Positions 10,385-21,220 are shown, counted from the first letter of the stretch. The stretch: 64,000 nt of DNA from Azorinus chamasolen (GCA_963576725.1 OY755236.1:69286379-69350378); one strand, 5' to 3'. Numbers and translations: made by a program. Notes: generated by a model not told the origin, from the sequence alone.

Positions 10385-12099
10385 AACAAGAGGGCCATGA
10401 TGGCCCTAAATCGCTCACCTGGTTACTATAGACATATGCATACACTGTATTTCTATGTAAAAATAAGTAAGCTTCAGATTGGGGCCAATATGAAACCAAG
10501 GGCCATAATTTTAGGCCTTGAGTTTCAAATTTGAACAATCTAAATAAAGGAACATTAGATGATGCTTCATAAAAGTTTCAAAGTTTCACAGGAGATTTTA
10601 AAGATTTTCCTATGAAAAACTGATAAGCCAGGGGCGGGGCCATTTTGGTTCAGGGGTCATAATTTGAACAATTTTGGTAGAAAACCATTAGATGATAATA
10701 AATACTAAATTTCAAAGGTCTAGGCCTTACAGTTTAGGAGAAGATTTTTAAAGATTTTCCTATGAAAAACTGATAAGCCAGGGGCCGGGGCCATTTTTGG
10801 TACGGGGGTCATAGTTTGAACAATCTTTGTAGAGGACCATTAGACGATGCTACATACCAAATATCAAAGGTCTAGGCCTTACGGTTTCAGAGAAGAAGAT
10901 TTTTATGAAAAACTGATAAGCCCCCCGGCGGGGCCATTTTGGTCAAGGGGTCATAATTTGAACAGTCTTTGTAGAGGACCAATAGATGATGCTACATACC
11001 AAATATCAAATGTCTAGGCCTTACGGTTTCAGAGAAGAAGATTTTTAAAGATTTTCCTATGAAAAACTGATAAGCCCCGGGGCGGGCCATTTTTGTCTTT
11101 GGGGTCATAAATTGAACAATCTTAGTAGAGGACCATTAGATGATGCTACATACCAAATACCAAAGGTCTATGCCTGATAGTTTCAGAGAAGAAGATTTTT
11201 AAAGATTTTCCTATGAGAAACTGATAAGCACCGGGGCGGGGCCATTTTTGGTCCGGGGGTCATAATTTGAACAATATTTGTAGAGGACCATTAGATAATG
11301 CTAAATACCAAATATCAAATGTCTAGGACTTACGGTTTCAGAGGAGAAGATTTTTAAAGATTTTCCTATGAAAAACTGATAAGCCCCGGGGCGGGGCCAT
11401 TTTTGGCCCAGGGGTCATAATTTGAACAATCTTGGTAGAGGACCATTAGATGATGCTACAAACTAAATTCCAAAGGTCTAGGTCTTACGGTTTCTGAGAA
11501 GATGATTTTTAAAGATTTTCCTATGAAAAACTGATAAGCCCCGGGGCGGGGCCATTTTTGGTCCAGGGGTCATAATTTGAACAATCTTTGTAGAGGACCA
11601 TTAGATAATGCTACGTACCAAATATCAAAGGTCTAGGCCTTACGGTTTCAGAGAAGAAGATTTTTAAAGATTTTCCTATGAAAAACTGATAAGCCCCAGG
11701 GTTGGGCCATTTTTGGCCCGGGGGTCATAATTTGAACAATCTTTGTAGAGGACCATTAGATGATGCTACATACCAAATATCAAAGGTCTAGGCCTTACGG
11801 TTTCAGAGGAGAAGATTTTTAAAGATTTTCCTAAGAAAAACTGATAAGCCCCAGGGCGGGGCCATTTTTGGCCCGGGGGACATAATTTGAACAATCTTTG
11901 TAGAGGACCATTAGATGATTCCACATACCAAATATCAAAGCTCTAGGCTTTGTGGTTTCAGAGAAGAAGATGTTTAAGTAAATTGTTGACGACGCACGAC
12001 GCACGACGCACATACGCACGACGCACGACGCACGACGACGGACGACGGACACTGCCCCCTCACAATACCTCACCTGGCACTTTGTGCCAGGTGAGCTAA
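10385..12099 (+). mobile_element. TC-b element, nine-unit tandem core
   Basis: It opens AACAAGAG, palindrome GGGCC-ATGAT-GGCCC, then TCGCTCACCTGG. Nine units of about 155 bp follow (AAAAACTGATAAGCC at about 10617, 10767, 10908, 11065, 11218, 11376, 11528, 11685, 11837). A GACGCACGACG tract comes next, then a hairpin at 12071-12093 (stem CACCTGGCAC, loop TTT) and GAGCTAA before T. The terminal hairpin followed by CTAA next to T resembles a Helitron 3' end (CTRR|T). The 5' end does not begin TC, so Helitron origin is only suggested. Each unit carries GGGGCGGGGC and CCATTTTTGG motifs. Confidence 0.7.
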
Positions 12100-12247
12100 T
12101 AAAACATGAGTATTGATTAGATTAATTTTTACAATGACACATGAACATGTTTGGTCATGGCAGAAACTGAAACATCATATAATTATATATCTAAATTATT
12201 TCATAGGCTAACACAGCAAACCCTGGTCAGAAGATTCCTACAAGATC

Positions 12248-12417
12248 TGGGTCCATGCTTATAAAACTTTTTAGTTGAGTCTTAGGTCGTTTTCAAGCTT
12301 TTGATTGGTCAGATTTGAGTTCTCAAGTTTTTGATTGGTTAGATTGAGTCAAATCTGACCAATTAAAAACTGGAGAACGAACTCAGACTCAACTAAAGGT
12401 TTTATAAGCATGGACCC
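12248..12417. mobile_element. Palindromic insertion within H1
   Basis: Long inverted arms begin GGGTCCATGCTTATAAAAC and end GTTTTATAAGCATGGACCC. Further paired blocks are AGTTGAGTC / GACTCAACT and TTTTGATTGGTTAGATT with its complement. It interrupts the H1 phrase GATCTGGGTC...TGATCTTGGTCTACTC. It is a foldback MITE of unknown family. Confidence 0.55.
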
Positions 12418-12566
12418 TGATCTTGGTCTACTCTATTTGCAAAAGCATATAAAGGCATATTTATGGAGTGAAGGGTTAATAAAAAACATTATCAGGGTTT
12501 GAAACAGTTTGGATCCTCATGATCACTGTCTCATCTGAATCCAAATGTGTTGCTGACTAGTAATTA

Positions 12567-12740
12567 CAGTAAAACCTCTCTATAATGACCACTAAATTGT
12601 GTTAATTACATGTAGTTGGTATTTAGAGAAGGTGGCTACTTAAAGTAAGGTGAAAGTAAAACAGAACACTCCTATAGGAGCGTTCTGTTTTACTTTCACC
12701 TTGCTTTAAGCAGCCACCTACCTTTAACACAAAATACTTT
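12567..12740. mobile_element. P1 MITE, right end truncated
   Basis: It starts TA|CAGTAAAACCTCTC, with centre GAACACTCCTATAGGAGCGT. Homology stops after AACACAAAATACTT, before the right TIR, so this copy is probably immobile. Confidence 0.65.
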
Positions 12741-12763
12741 GTTGCTTTGAGCTAATGCATAGA

Positions 12764-12985
12764 GTTAACCCTTTCAATGTGGAATATTCATGTAGGAAAT
12801 AATAATTATATATAATGAATATTAACAACCTGAATTTATTACAGCATTTATAACAGAAGCATGTAGGCAGAAACTAGAATCAGATCTATATAATTTCATA
12901 AGCAAATAGAGCAGATCCTGTTCAGATGGCTTCTATAGGAAACAAGCCACCCGAACAGCACCATGACAAGAAAATACAGTATATG
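12764..12985. mobile_element. H1 hairpin MITE, left part, cut by mariner
   Basis: TTAACCCTTTCAATGTGG, ATATTCATGTAGGAAATAAT and CAAATAGAGCAGATCCTG are H1 phrases. The mariner element begins at 12988, and no clear H1 right end follows it. Confidence 0.5.
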
Positions 12986-14342
12986 TACGAGGGGTGATCA
13001 GAAAATACGCGGAAAAGTGCTCTTAATTTTTTATTTTTCGCCCGACATTCATAGTTTTTCACAGAAACAAAGGTATAAGAAATCTAAATTCAAGTCGCAA
13101 ATTTTAGGACTGTACAAGCTGCATAGAATTAAATGTGGTTTCTATAGTAAGGTCAACAACGTCATTCCGGCCCAAATTTATGAATTTTGAACTCTAAGCG
13201 TTAACGAAACACCGCGTCGCGTTCGTAGAGTTTTTAAGATAACTTCACCAAACGAGAGTTACTAAACGTGCGAACTTTCGGCATGACGTTCATGAAGTCA
13301 TGTTGATTTCTGACGTCGGACATGTAAATAACGTCTGTTTTAAGTACTTATCGTGTGAAAATGAGTGATGAACAGAGATTGGCTATCAAAATTTGCGTGC
13401 GAAATGGATTTTCAAAATAAAAAACTATTGACATGCTACTGAACGCATATGGGGAAAAGGCCATGAAAAAAACAGCAGTTTACATGTGGTATAAACGTTT
13501 CGAAGAGGGCAGAGAAAACATCAAGGATGATCAGCGCAGTGGTTGTCTAAGCGTCGTTACGTCATCTCACGTCGCCGCCGTCAAGCAGCTATTGGATAAT
13601 GATCGGCGCATCACGATCAGGGATATTGTTGCAAAAACTGACTACAGTTACGGTACAGTGTAGGGTATTATTCATAACCAATTAAATATGCGTCGAATTT
13701 GTGCTAGGTGGATTCCCAAAATGCTCAATACTGATATGAAAAGACTTCGTGTGGAATGTTGTGAACAGTTTCTGAAGAGATTCGAACGAGAAGGGGAAAA
13801 GTTCATGGACAGAATTGTCACCATTGATGAATCGTGGATCAGCCTGTACAAGCCAGAGACCAAAGCTCAGTCGACGATGTGGAAAAACCCAGGATCGCAA
13901 TTCTTTCTTTTCCCGGCAATGAAGACCTACCTTAGAGGAACACACTTCGATGAAACTCATGAACTTTCAGCGGCAGTGCAGGTGGCTATATCCAACATAC
14001 AGACATCTTCATTTAGACGGTGTTTTATCCAGTCATGGCTAGAACGTTGCAGGAAGTGTATCTCATTTAATGGGGAGTATTTTGAAAAAGACTGGGCGTT
14101 TTAGCGAAACGCGTATCATGAACAGGTACGTTGACGTTGGCGTTATATAATGTTGGGCCGGTGTTGGCTAGTTGACGTTACCATAGTAACAATAACGTTG
14201 TGCATGTGCAAGCTACTAATGTAAAAAATTGTTGCATAATGTGAATTGGTCGAGTGTGTATTCACACAAAATTTCAGCAAAATCAATATTACGGTAAAGA
14301 ATTTAGAGCACTTTTCCGCGTATTTCCTGATCACCCCTCGTA
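12986..14342 (+). mobile_element. mariner element with intact TIRs, defective
   Basis: The 35-bp TIRs at 12988-13022 and 14306-14340 differ at one position. They start CGAGGGGTGATCAG and are flanked by TA on both sides, as for Tc1/mariner. The total of 1,353 bp is typical of mariner. The transposase inside has two stops and a central deletion. Only one TIR mismatch suggests recent arrival or cross-mobilisation by an active relative. Confidence 0.88.
13361..14104 (+). pseudogene. mariner transposase pseudogene
   Basis: The frame from ATG 13361 to TAG 14104 is colinear with mariner transposases but broken. In-frame stops are TAA at 13418 (codon 20) and TAG at 13661 (codon 101). Before these lies the N-terminal DNA-binding region (VYMWYKRFEEGRENIKDDQR, HTH_48 type). 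The catalytic part has RFEREGEKFMDRIVTIDESW, in which the first catalytic Asp is codon 156. Directly after NPGS the frame jumps to FFLFPAMKTYLRG, the block that normally follows the third catalytic Asp. About 100 codons are therefore missing, including the second and third acidic residues. The C-terminal SWLERCRKCISFNGEYFEK block is intact. This copy cannot encode an active enzyme. Confidence 0.88.
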
Positions 14343-14499
14343 TAGGTCTCTCAAAACACAAAAAGAGACGCACAAAGACAAAACAAACAAACTATAAGGG
14401 AAGATGAAAGTACTGCCATGGACACAGGAATTTTCGGCCATAGCAGAACAGGTGCCCAACCTCACACTTATTCCATCCCCACCTTAAAGAGACAGCGTA

Positions 14500-15573
14500 A
14501 ATAAACATGTCTGATCAAGGTCTGCTCTGTTTGCTAATAGAATTTGAAAGATCTGTTTTTTAATTCCTAAAATGCTACAATTTTCCACCTTTCATATTTT
14601 GTTATAACTACCCCGGTATTTTGTCCATGAATATTTGGGGTATGGACGATTGCCCCTTCGGACCATTGCCCCTCACCAAAACTGCCAACCCGGACAACTG
14701 CCGCTCGGTTATAATTGAGGTCATACAATTTATGCTTGTTTTATATAGAATGATATGTGCTAATACTACATTAATTTTAATAAATATTCATTAATTGTCA
14801 TTGAGCAAACAGGGTAGAACCTGATCAGAAAGCTTTATTTTAGAAGCTGTATGATCTGGATCTATTGTTTGTAAATAGATATAAGGAATAATGTAATACA
14901 ATTTATGCTTTTATATACAATGATATGTGCTATTAGCGTAATATGACATTACCCTTACCTAATGAATATTCATTAATATAATAAATATAAATATTATAAA
15001 TAATATATAAGAAATAATTTGATAAAATGCATTGAGTGTATGCAGGAAAATAAAATAGATTAACTTTTATTTGTTGTCGTTGATATTCCTATATAGTGCA
15101 CCAAAATGAAACAGAATCTTGTGTACCGTATTTTTCTATTAATCTGGACATACAACCCAAAGTGTAGCTCTTACTAACCATTCGCCTGTTATAAAAATAA
15201 TGTCTGACCTGTCACTGTTCTCTCTTACTTTCAGTTTATATAAGCTTTCGAGAGACTATTGACTGATCATACAGCGTGCATTGTGATGAGATGCCATGTT
15301 ACTCAGCGCAGCATCAGGATTCAAACTGTTCAGTTAGGTGGCACCTAGCAGGCAAAAGCATTTAATGAAGAATTCTTCTTCATTTAAGTTGCATAAAGAT
15401 TTTTATTAGTGTCTGTATCCTAATGGGGGACTATGCTATTTCTATAGGTTTACATGTCCAAATATTTGGAGTAATACAATACATAAAGAGGGGCAATCGT
15501 CCTAAGGGGAAATTGTCCTACACTTGAATATTCAGTAGGTAACAAAATTTGGAATAAAGAGGGAAAGGGTTAA
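14500..15573. mobile_element. H1 hairpin MITE split by an insertion
   Basis: The left part reads CTGATCAAGGTCTGCTCTGT and TTTTGTCCATGAATATT. After the insertion it resumes TGAATATTCAGTAGGTAACA and ends GGGAAAGGGTTAA. Confidence 0.5.
14628..15532. mobile_element. hAT-sized insertion with 8-bp TSD
   Basis: TGAATATT occurs at 14628-14635 and 15525-15532, precisely duplicating an H1 target. The body 14636-15524 has imperfect inverted ends containing GACGATTGCCCCTT and AAGGGGAAATTGTCC. An 8-bp TSD fits hAT. A related end (GCACAATTGCCCCTCAGGAC) lies at about 29575-29640. An H1-like palindrome (about 14805-14880) sits inside the body. No transposase was seen. Confidence 0.55.
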
Positions 15574-15605
15574 TATATCTCATCATGTTCCAACTTCAGA
15601 ACATA

Positions 15606-15791
15606 TTGTTAACCCTTTACTCTGCAAACTCATCAACTTTTAGTTTGTAATTAGTAGAAACTGATCACTTCCATAAGCAAATAGAGGAGAACCTAATCAC
15701 ACGGCCCCTACACGAGCTGTCTCATCTGGGTCTACTCTGCTTGCAAATGCATGAAAATTCATGAAAAGGCATTTATGTGAAGGAAAGGTTA
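15606..15791. mobile_element. H1 hairpin MITE
   Basis: Starts GTTAACCCTTTACTCTGC, centre CGGCCCCTACACGAGCTG (decayed), ends GAAGGAAAGGTTAAG. Confidence 0.5.
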
Positions 15792-15979
15792 AGAAACTAT
15801 TGAGTGGCAAAGTTATAGGAGGCAAGAGATATATAAAGGTATATCTAGTGAAATTTATCGCCTTTTTAAACCAATAATGTCTTTTAAGAGTACAGACTTA
15901 CCCAGTGCCTCCAGTTACTAACAGGCAGATTTATTGCTCTACATGACTTAGATATGCAGTAAATAGTTTCTAAAGCGAC

Positions 15980-16343
15980 TACAGTGCTCCCTCCCTACAA
16001 CGGCCCTCTCAATAACGATTCCCTCCTTACAACAACGCATTTCACTGTTTCCGAAACAACAAGGCTCCAGAAACAACGTGTCAATCGTATTTTCTTTATG
16101 CCTCAATCAAACCCTATGTTGTGACCACTCTTTAGAATCGTCACTTTGTGACGATTCTAAAGAGTGGTCACAACAAAGGGTTTGGTTGAGGCATAACGGT
16201 TTTAGTTCTCGAAATACACCTTATCTGGGGATCTGCAAACAAGCTAATTATGTTTGATTTTCCCTCCCTATAACAACTCCCTCTGAACAACCCATACAAT
16301 ATTCGTATCCCAAAGGGTGTCGTTATAGAGAGGGAGCACTGTA
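15980..16343. mobile_element. pogo-like TA-flanked MITE with internal hairpin
   Basis: Ends CAGTGCTCCCTCC and GGAGGGAGCACTG-type inverted repeats span 15982-16341 and are flanked by TA. Subterminal ACAACGGCC and CGTTATAGAGAGGG resemble P1. A perfect 22-bp stem (GACCACTCTTTAGAATCGTC...) folds at 16130-16176. A diverged relative of that hairpin is near 46535-46600. Confidence 0.65.
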
Positions 16344-16374
16344 CCTAAAATAGCTTTAATCATGTGTCTTAAAG

Positions 16375-16475
16375 TCAGGTGGTAGCTTAATGCATGATGA
16401 ACGTTATGCAGCAAGCTCCTACAGGAGCTCCTTGCATAACTTTCATTGTGCATTAATCACCCACCTGCCTTTTAA
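16375..16475. repeat. Palindromic repeat related to the P1 interior
   Basis: Arms GTTATGCAGCAAGCTCCTAC and GGAGCTCCTTGCATAAC are followed by CCCACCTGCCTTT. Clean TA-flanked ends are missing. Confidence 0.45.
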
Positions 16476-16554
16476 GGACACCAGTGTCAATTTATTAAGT
16501 GGTAGCTTTAGGACAGTGTTACTGTTTACATATTTCTGACAAGATTTAACTTTT

Positions 16555-16730
16555 AACCCTTCGCTTTGCACACTAAGTCTTAATAATTTTAGTCTGCAAA
16601 AATTGTCGTCTGCTGCAATTTTGAAAGTTAGTTTTCCTTTTTATTTCTATTCAAAAATACAATAAAATGTAGAGTTACTAGGCATCTCATCTGGATCTAC
16701 ACTGTTAGCAAAGGTAATCACAAGTTTTGA
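16555..16730. mobile_element. H3 hairpin MITE, partial
   Basis: TTAACCCTTCGCTTTGCACA, then AAAATTGTCGTCTGCTGCAA, then GGCATCTCATCTGGATC. The H3 consensus is described at 27155. Confidence 0.45.
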
Positions 16731-16789
16731 CACTATCATACAAGGAGTAAGTCAAAAGAGACCCAGATCTTTGGTTTGCGACACCTTTC

Positions 16790-17006
16790 AAATGATGTCA
16801 TGAATATGGATTAGATTCATTTTTGTAATGGCACATTTACACATGAACCTTTTGCCTGAGCACAAACTGTACAATCAGACCTATGTAACTCTAGAAGCAA
16901 ACAGAGCAGACCCTGATCAGACCCTGATCCTATAGGAGTTGTCTGATCTGGGTCTACCCAGTCTGTAAAAGTGTAGAATGGCGTATATATGGAGTAAAGG
17001 GTTAAT
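16790..17006. mobile_element. H1 hairpin MITE
   Basis: Contains GATGTCATGAATATGGATTA, AGCAAACAGAGCAGACCCTG with a small internal duplication of CAGACCCTGATC, and ends GGAGTAAAGGGTTAA. Confidence 0.6.
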
Positions 17007-17083
17007 GACTTAGGTTCATGCTGGACAAAAGTAATGCAGAAAGTTTCAACATAGTTCCATTGTGCAACAAGCAGCTACTTGCT

Positions 17084-17260
17084 TTAACCCTTTCTAGAGA
17101 AACTAGAGAAAAGGAAAAACTTATAATTTTGTAGTTTGAAACCATCGTGATAGATAGAGCATTTGCTCCTACAGGAGCAAATGCTCTATTTATCACAATG
17201 GTTTCAAGAAGTGGTTATTACAGAGGCGTAGAAAGGCGTATTTATGGAGGAAAGGGTTGA
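17084..17260. mobile_element. H2 hairpin MITE
   Basis: Short copy from TTAACCCTTTCTAGAG to GGAGGAAAGGGTTGA, with palindromic centre TTTGCTCCTACAGGAGCAAA. Confidence 0.65.
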
Positions 17261-17479
17261 ACCCTTTACTTCATAAATATACCTTTCTACACCTTTGCCA
17301 ACAGTGCAGACCAGTGCAGTCTCTGATCAGGGTCTGTTCTGTTAATAATATAGAATGATGTGATTCTACAGCTTCTGCTATTGCCAAAATTAAAAAAAAA
17401 TTCCTGTGTCAATAAGCCATTATAAGAGATAATGAAATATAGTATTCATTATGTCATTATTTATGGAGTAAAGGGTTAA
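17257..17479. mobile_element. H1 hairpin MITE, reversed half order
   Basis: It follows the H2 copy directly, sharing its terminal (now TTGA) tetramer. CTCTGATCAGGGTCTGTTCT is present, but the palindrome partner is lost. Ends GGAGTAAAGGGTTAAC. Confidence 0.5.
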
Positions 17480-18185
17480 CAAATTCCCTCTGTAACTGAC
17501 GCATTTTGACACCTCTGTAAATGTCACTTTATGAAACCATTCTGAAAAATAGTTTTGAAACCATTGTGAAACCGATTTCAATATTATAATTTTTGTTCTA
17601 CAACAAAATATTATTGACCTTTTCCGATTCCAATTCACTGTTTTGCCAATTATTACTCGATCCGTCCATTATTTATATAACAGCTTTTCTCTGAAATGGC
17701 GGCAGAGATGCGAAGTAGTGCAAACTGTGAGATACGAAACTAGAACCCAACATGTATAAAACTGAAACATCCACGAATAACACCAGGTTCTTCGATATCA
17801 AATTTAATACATTTTGTCATTTTCAACGTTTATTCAATAGGTTTTTTTGAGATATTATTCTTTTCAGCTTATAAACAAATGAGTTTTGTATATTTTAGGC
17901 ATTTTTAAAACACATCGAATATAGGGACTTCCCCTTTAAGGGTACCCATAGTTATCAGTGGCCACTATAGAGACATTTGACTGTATAGTTTAGTTAAATC
18001 ATGTAAGATTTATACTAGCTATACTTGACATTGCTGTAAATATTGCTGGTGTGTCAACACTGATTGCTTTATGCCCAATTTTAAGCTTTATTTTCCTCTA
18101 TTTTCCAATGGATGTGACCTATGTCACATATTTTATGTGATATGATCCAGTAATGTAAGAATAGGCTGTATATTTTGTCACTTTT

Positions 18186-18655
18186 ACCCTTTTATCCATA
18201 AATATTTACGTAAGAAACAATGTAAGTATAAATATCAATTAGCTTATGATCAAGAAAAATTTACCTTGGTAAAAAAACTGTAGAATCAGACCTATATAAT
18301 TCCATAAGCAAACAGAGCAGACCCTCACAGACAGTTCCTACAGGAGCTGTCTGATCTGGGTCGACCTACACTGTTTGTAAAAAAATTAAAAGGTGTGTCT
18401 ATGGAGTAAAGGGTTAGCCCTGTCCTTCATAATTCATATAAACGCCTTTCCGCACATTTTCAAACAGAATAGACCCAAATCAGATGGCTTCTACAGGAGC
18501 CGTCTGATCAGGGTCTGCTGTTTGCTAATGGAATTTGATAGATCTGTTTCTTTACTTCTAAATGTTCCACCTTCCATACTTCATTATAACTATTTTGTCC
18601 ATGAATATTCAGTAGATATTAAAAATTGGAATAAACATAGAACAGGTTAAGGGTT
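18186..18655. mobile_element. Two adjoining H1 hairpin MITEs
   Basis: The first (about 18186-18415) ends GGAGTAAAGGGTTA, and the second begins at once with GCCCTGTCCTTCATAA. Both have palindromic centres (CAGTTCCTACAGGAGCTG and TGGCTTCTACAGGAGCC). The second runs in reverse orientation. This is a chain by insertion at the terminal TTAA. Confidence 0.6.
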
Positions 18656-18724
18656 AAGTTACAGATTGGTTGACATGCTGGTTCTGAAATAAGTTCTATA
18701 TGTAAATACAACTGGCATGTTTAC

Positions 18725-19026
18725 TGCTTCAACCTTAAGCCTGCAATGTTTTGACAGAATAATTTTATGTTTTTACTTTGGATTTGAAACTGACTTTCCA
18801 AGCATTCTTTTTACGATTATGATTAACCTTCAGCGCTCGACTGTGTTACGGTGTGATAACGTTGCAAACAGTTATGATCCAGATGGGATGCAGAGTAAGT
18901 TGATCTCTCCCAAGGATCCAAACTTTTTGTCACTCTTACAGTTTTTGAAAAGAAATAGAAGAAACATGTACTCTTAGAATCGAAGCAGATGACAATATTT
19001 GCAGACGACAATTGCTCAGAGTGTTA
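18725..19026. mobile_element. H3 hairpin MITE
   Basis: CAGATGGGATGCAGAGTAAG pairs with a diverged CTCCCAAGGATCCAAACT. The right side reads GCAGATGACAATATTTGCAG, ACGACAATTGCTCAGAGTGT and TTAATGG. Confidence 0.45.
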
Positions 19027-19166
19027 ATGGTTAAAGTATCAAAGAGGTTGCTTAATGTAGAATGAAAGCAATACAGAAAGCTCCCTTAGGAGCCATCTGA
19101 TTAAGGTCTGTTCTGTTTTCTGATGTAATTAAGATAGGTCTAGCTCTACAGTTTCTACCAATACCA

Positions 19167-21220
19167 AACAAGAGCTCCGTGTGTCAGCATTATACACCCG
19201 ACAATGTTAATTTGTGTTTAAAGTCATTGTGACCTTGACCTTTGACTTGGGGTCATCTACTGGCCATGACCAACCTTCCCACTAAGTATGAAGCCAAAAC
19301 TCCTGATAGTTATCAAGTTACTGAGTAGACAAATTAGTTTAGTTGAAGGTCACTGTAACCTTGACCTTTGACCAACTGACCTTAAAATCAATTGGGATCA
19401 TTTACTTACCATGACCAACCTCCCTTATAGGTATGAAGACAGCACACCAAATAGTTATCAAGTTATTGAGCAGACAAGAATTTTGAGTTGAAAGTCACTG
19501 TGACCTTATGACCTTTGACCGACTGACCTCAAAATTGATAGGGGTCATCTACTGGCCATGACCAACCTTCCTACTCAGTATAAGACAGTACAGTAAAACT
19601 TATTCATAACAACTCTGATAAAGTGAATTCCCGCTTATAGCGAACTAAATTTCGTTCCCCGGTCGATATCTTCATTAATTCTATACAGACTATAATGTTT
19701 AGTGCGAAGTTGGTTAGAGCGAATTTTCGCTTATGGCGAACTGATTTTCCAGTACCATTATTCACAAAACACTTTAAAATTCCTTCATTAAAGCGAAGTT
19801 TCACCTTGCTACTATCTTCAAGCACCTGTGTATTTCGCACGATTAACACCATGTCGCATAGGTGTTAAAACACACACTAGTGTTGGGGCGAACTGTGAAG
19901 CGATCCGTAAAGCATGTATTCTTCACGGTGGTAAGGTATAATTAAACACCGCTAGCCGCGGGGCATATATATATATATATATGCACTTAAAGTACAGGTT
20001 ATAGCTAAACATTGTTAAGATATGATGTTCGTTTTTTATTTTCAAAATAAATACTTGAAGTCTTTTGGTTTTGTTATTCCCTCCCCGTTCGCATATTATT
20101 TCAGCATTTTCCGCTAAAAATAGAATCTACCGCTGACTCCGATGACGACACAGATCTATAAGGAATATTTGCCCCTGCCCACATACGCGGAGTCTTTGTC
20201 CGCTATACCCAATTTGCATCGGACATTGGAGCAACGACCAAATGCTCCTGATTTTTTTAAACACTGACATTTATGAAACAGTTATTTGGCAAATTTCAAG
20301 CATCAACGTGTGTTCAAAAGCAAATGACCGATTTCTTCCACAAAGAGTAAGCTGTACGATGAATGATGTGCATTTTGGGAGTTTGATCGCTACGCATACA
20401 TGTCCGAATTACGGTTTAATAAATATTGAACAGTCGTGTGTCAAAGTCATAATTTATAGCGAAGTTTGTACTATCAATATAGCGAATAATGTTTATAGCA
20501 AAGTAAATCCTTCAGTCCCTTGGAATTCGTTATAACCGAGTTTTACTGTACCCCTTATAGCTATCAAGTTATTAAGCAGACATGTCTTTTGATTGATAGT
20601 CACTGTGACCTTGACCTTAGACTGTCTGACCTCAAAATCAATAGAGTCCATCTACTGACCATGACAACCCTCCCTACTATGTATCAAGACAGTACACCTG
20701 ATAGTTATCAAGTTACTAAGTAGAGAAGATTCTTAAGTTGAAGGTCAATGTGACTTTGACCTTTGACAGAATGACCTCAAAATCAAAAGGGGTCATCTGC
20801 TAGCCATGACAAACCTGCCTATTAAGTATGAAGACAGCACAAGTTCTTGAGCGGACATATTTTTTTTTATTGAAGGTGACTGTGATTTTGACCAACTGAC
20901 CACAAAATCAACAGAGGTCATCTATAGCCATGACCAATCGTCCTACTGAGTATGAAGACAGCGCACCTGATACTTATCAACTTATTGAGCAGACAAGATT
21001 TTTGAGCTGAAGGTCACTGTGACCTTGACCTTTGACTGACTAACCTCAAAATCAATAGAGGTCATCTATTATAACCATGACCTACCTCCATATTATGTAT
21101 GATTACGGTACACCTAATTGTTGTCAGATATTGAGCAGACAGACAGATAGACAGACAAATGGACAGACGAACAAGCGCCATACCATAATATAACAGAAAT
21201 TACCTTTGGGCTTATAAAAA
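19167..21220 (+). mobile_element. TC-c element, interrupted by a pogo-like element
   Basis: Opens AACAAGAGCTCCGTGTG. Units of about 150 bp contain TTGAAGGTCACTGTGACCTT, GACCTTTGACC, GGGGTCATCTACTGGCCATG and GATAGTTATCAAGTTACTGA. A GACAGACAGATAGACAGAC tract (about 21128-21165) precedes GGGCTTATAAAAA. A 958-bp pogo-like element splits it at 19591-20548. The element itself lies inside an H1 copy (TTTCTACCAATACC before, ATGTTCCATTATAAAA after). Confidence 0.6.
19589..20550. mobile_element. pogo/Tigger-like element, 958 bp, no intact ORF
   Basis: Body 19591-20548 with ends CAGTAAAACTTATTCATAAC and GTTATAACCGAGTTTTACTG, flanked by TA. Subterminal motifs GCTTATAGCGAAC and TTATAGCGAAG repeat. A (TA)n tract lies at 19964-19981. 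It splits one TC-c repeat unit cleanly: the unit phrase GACAGTA...CCTTATAGCTATCAAG rejoins on removal. No pogo transposase is visible, so it is probably a deletion derivative. Its terminal ten bases match P1, which suggests a common mobiliser (inference). Confidence 0.7.

Larger units (their letters stand above)
10351..12479. mobile_element. H1 hairpin MITE split by two insertions
   Basis: The left end CTAACCCTTTACTCCATGAA (10351) continues after TC-b at about 12100 (GAGTATTGATTAG...CATGGCAGAAACTG). It ends GGAGTGAAGGGTTAA at 12479. TC-b (10385-12099) and a palindromic insert (12248-12417) both sit inside, so this H1 copy is older than both. Confidence 0.55.

Noticed and set aside
10385..12099. 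Definite Helitron
   Set aside because: The hairpin plus CTAA|T end fits, but the 5' end is not TC, other copies end before A rather than T, and no Rep/helicase is present.
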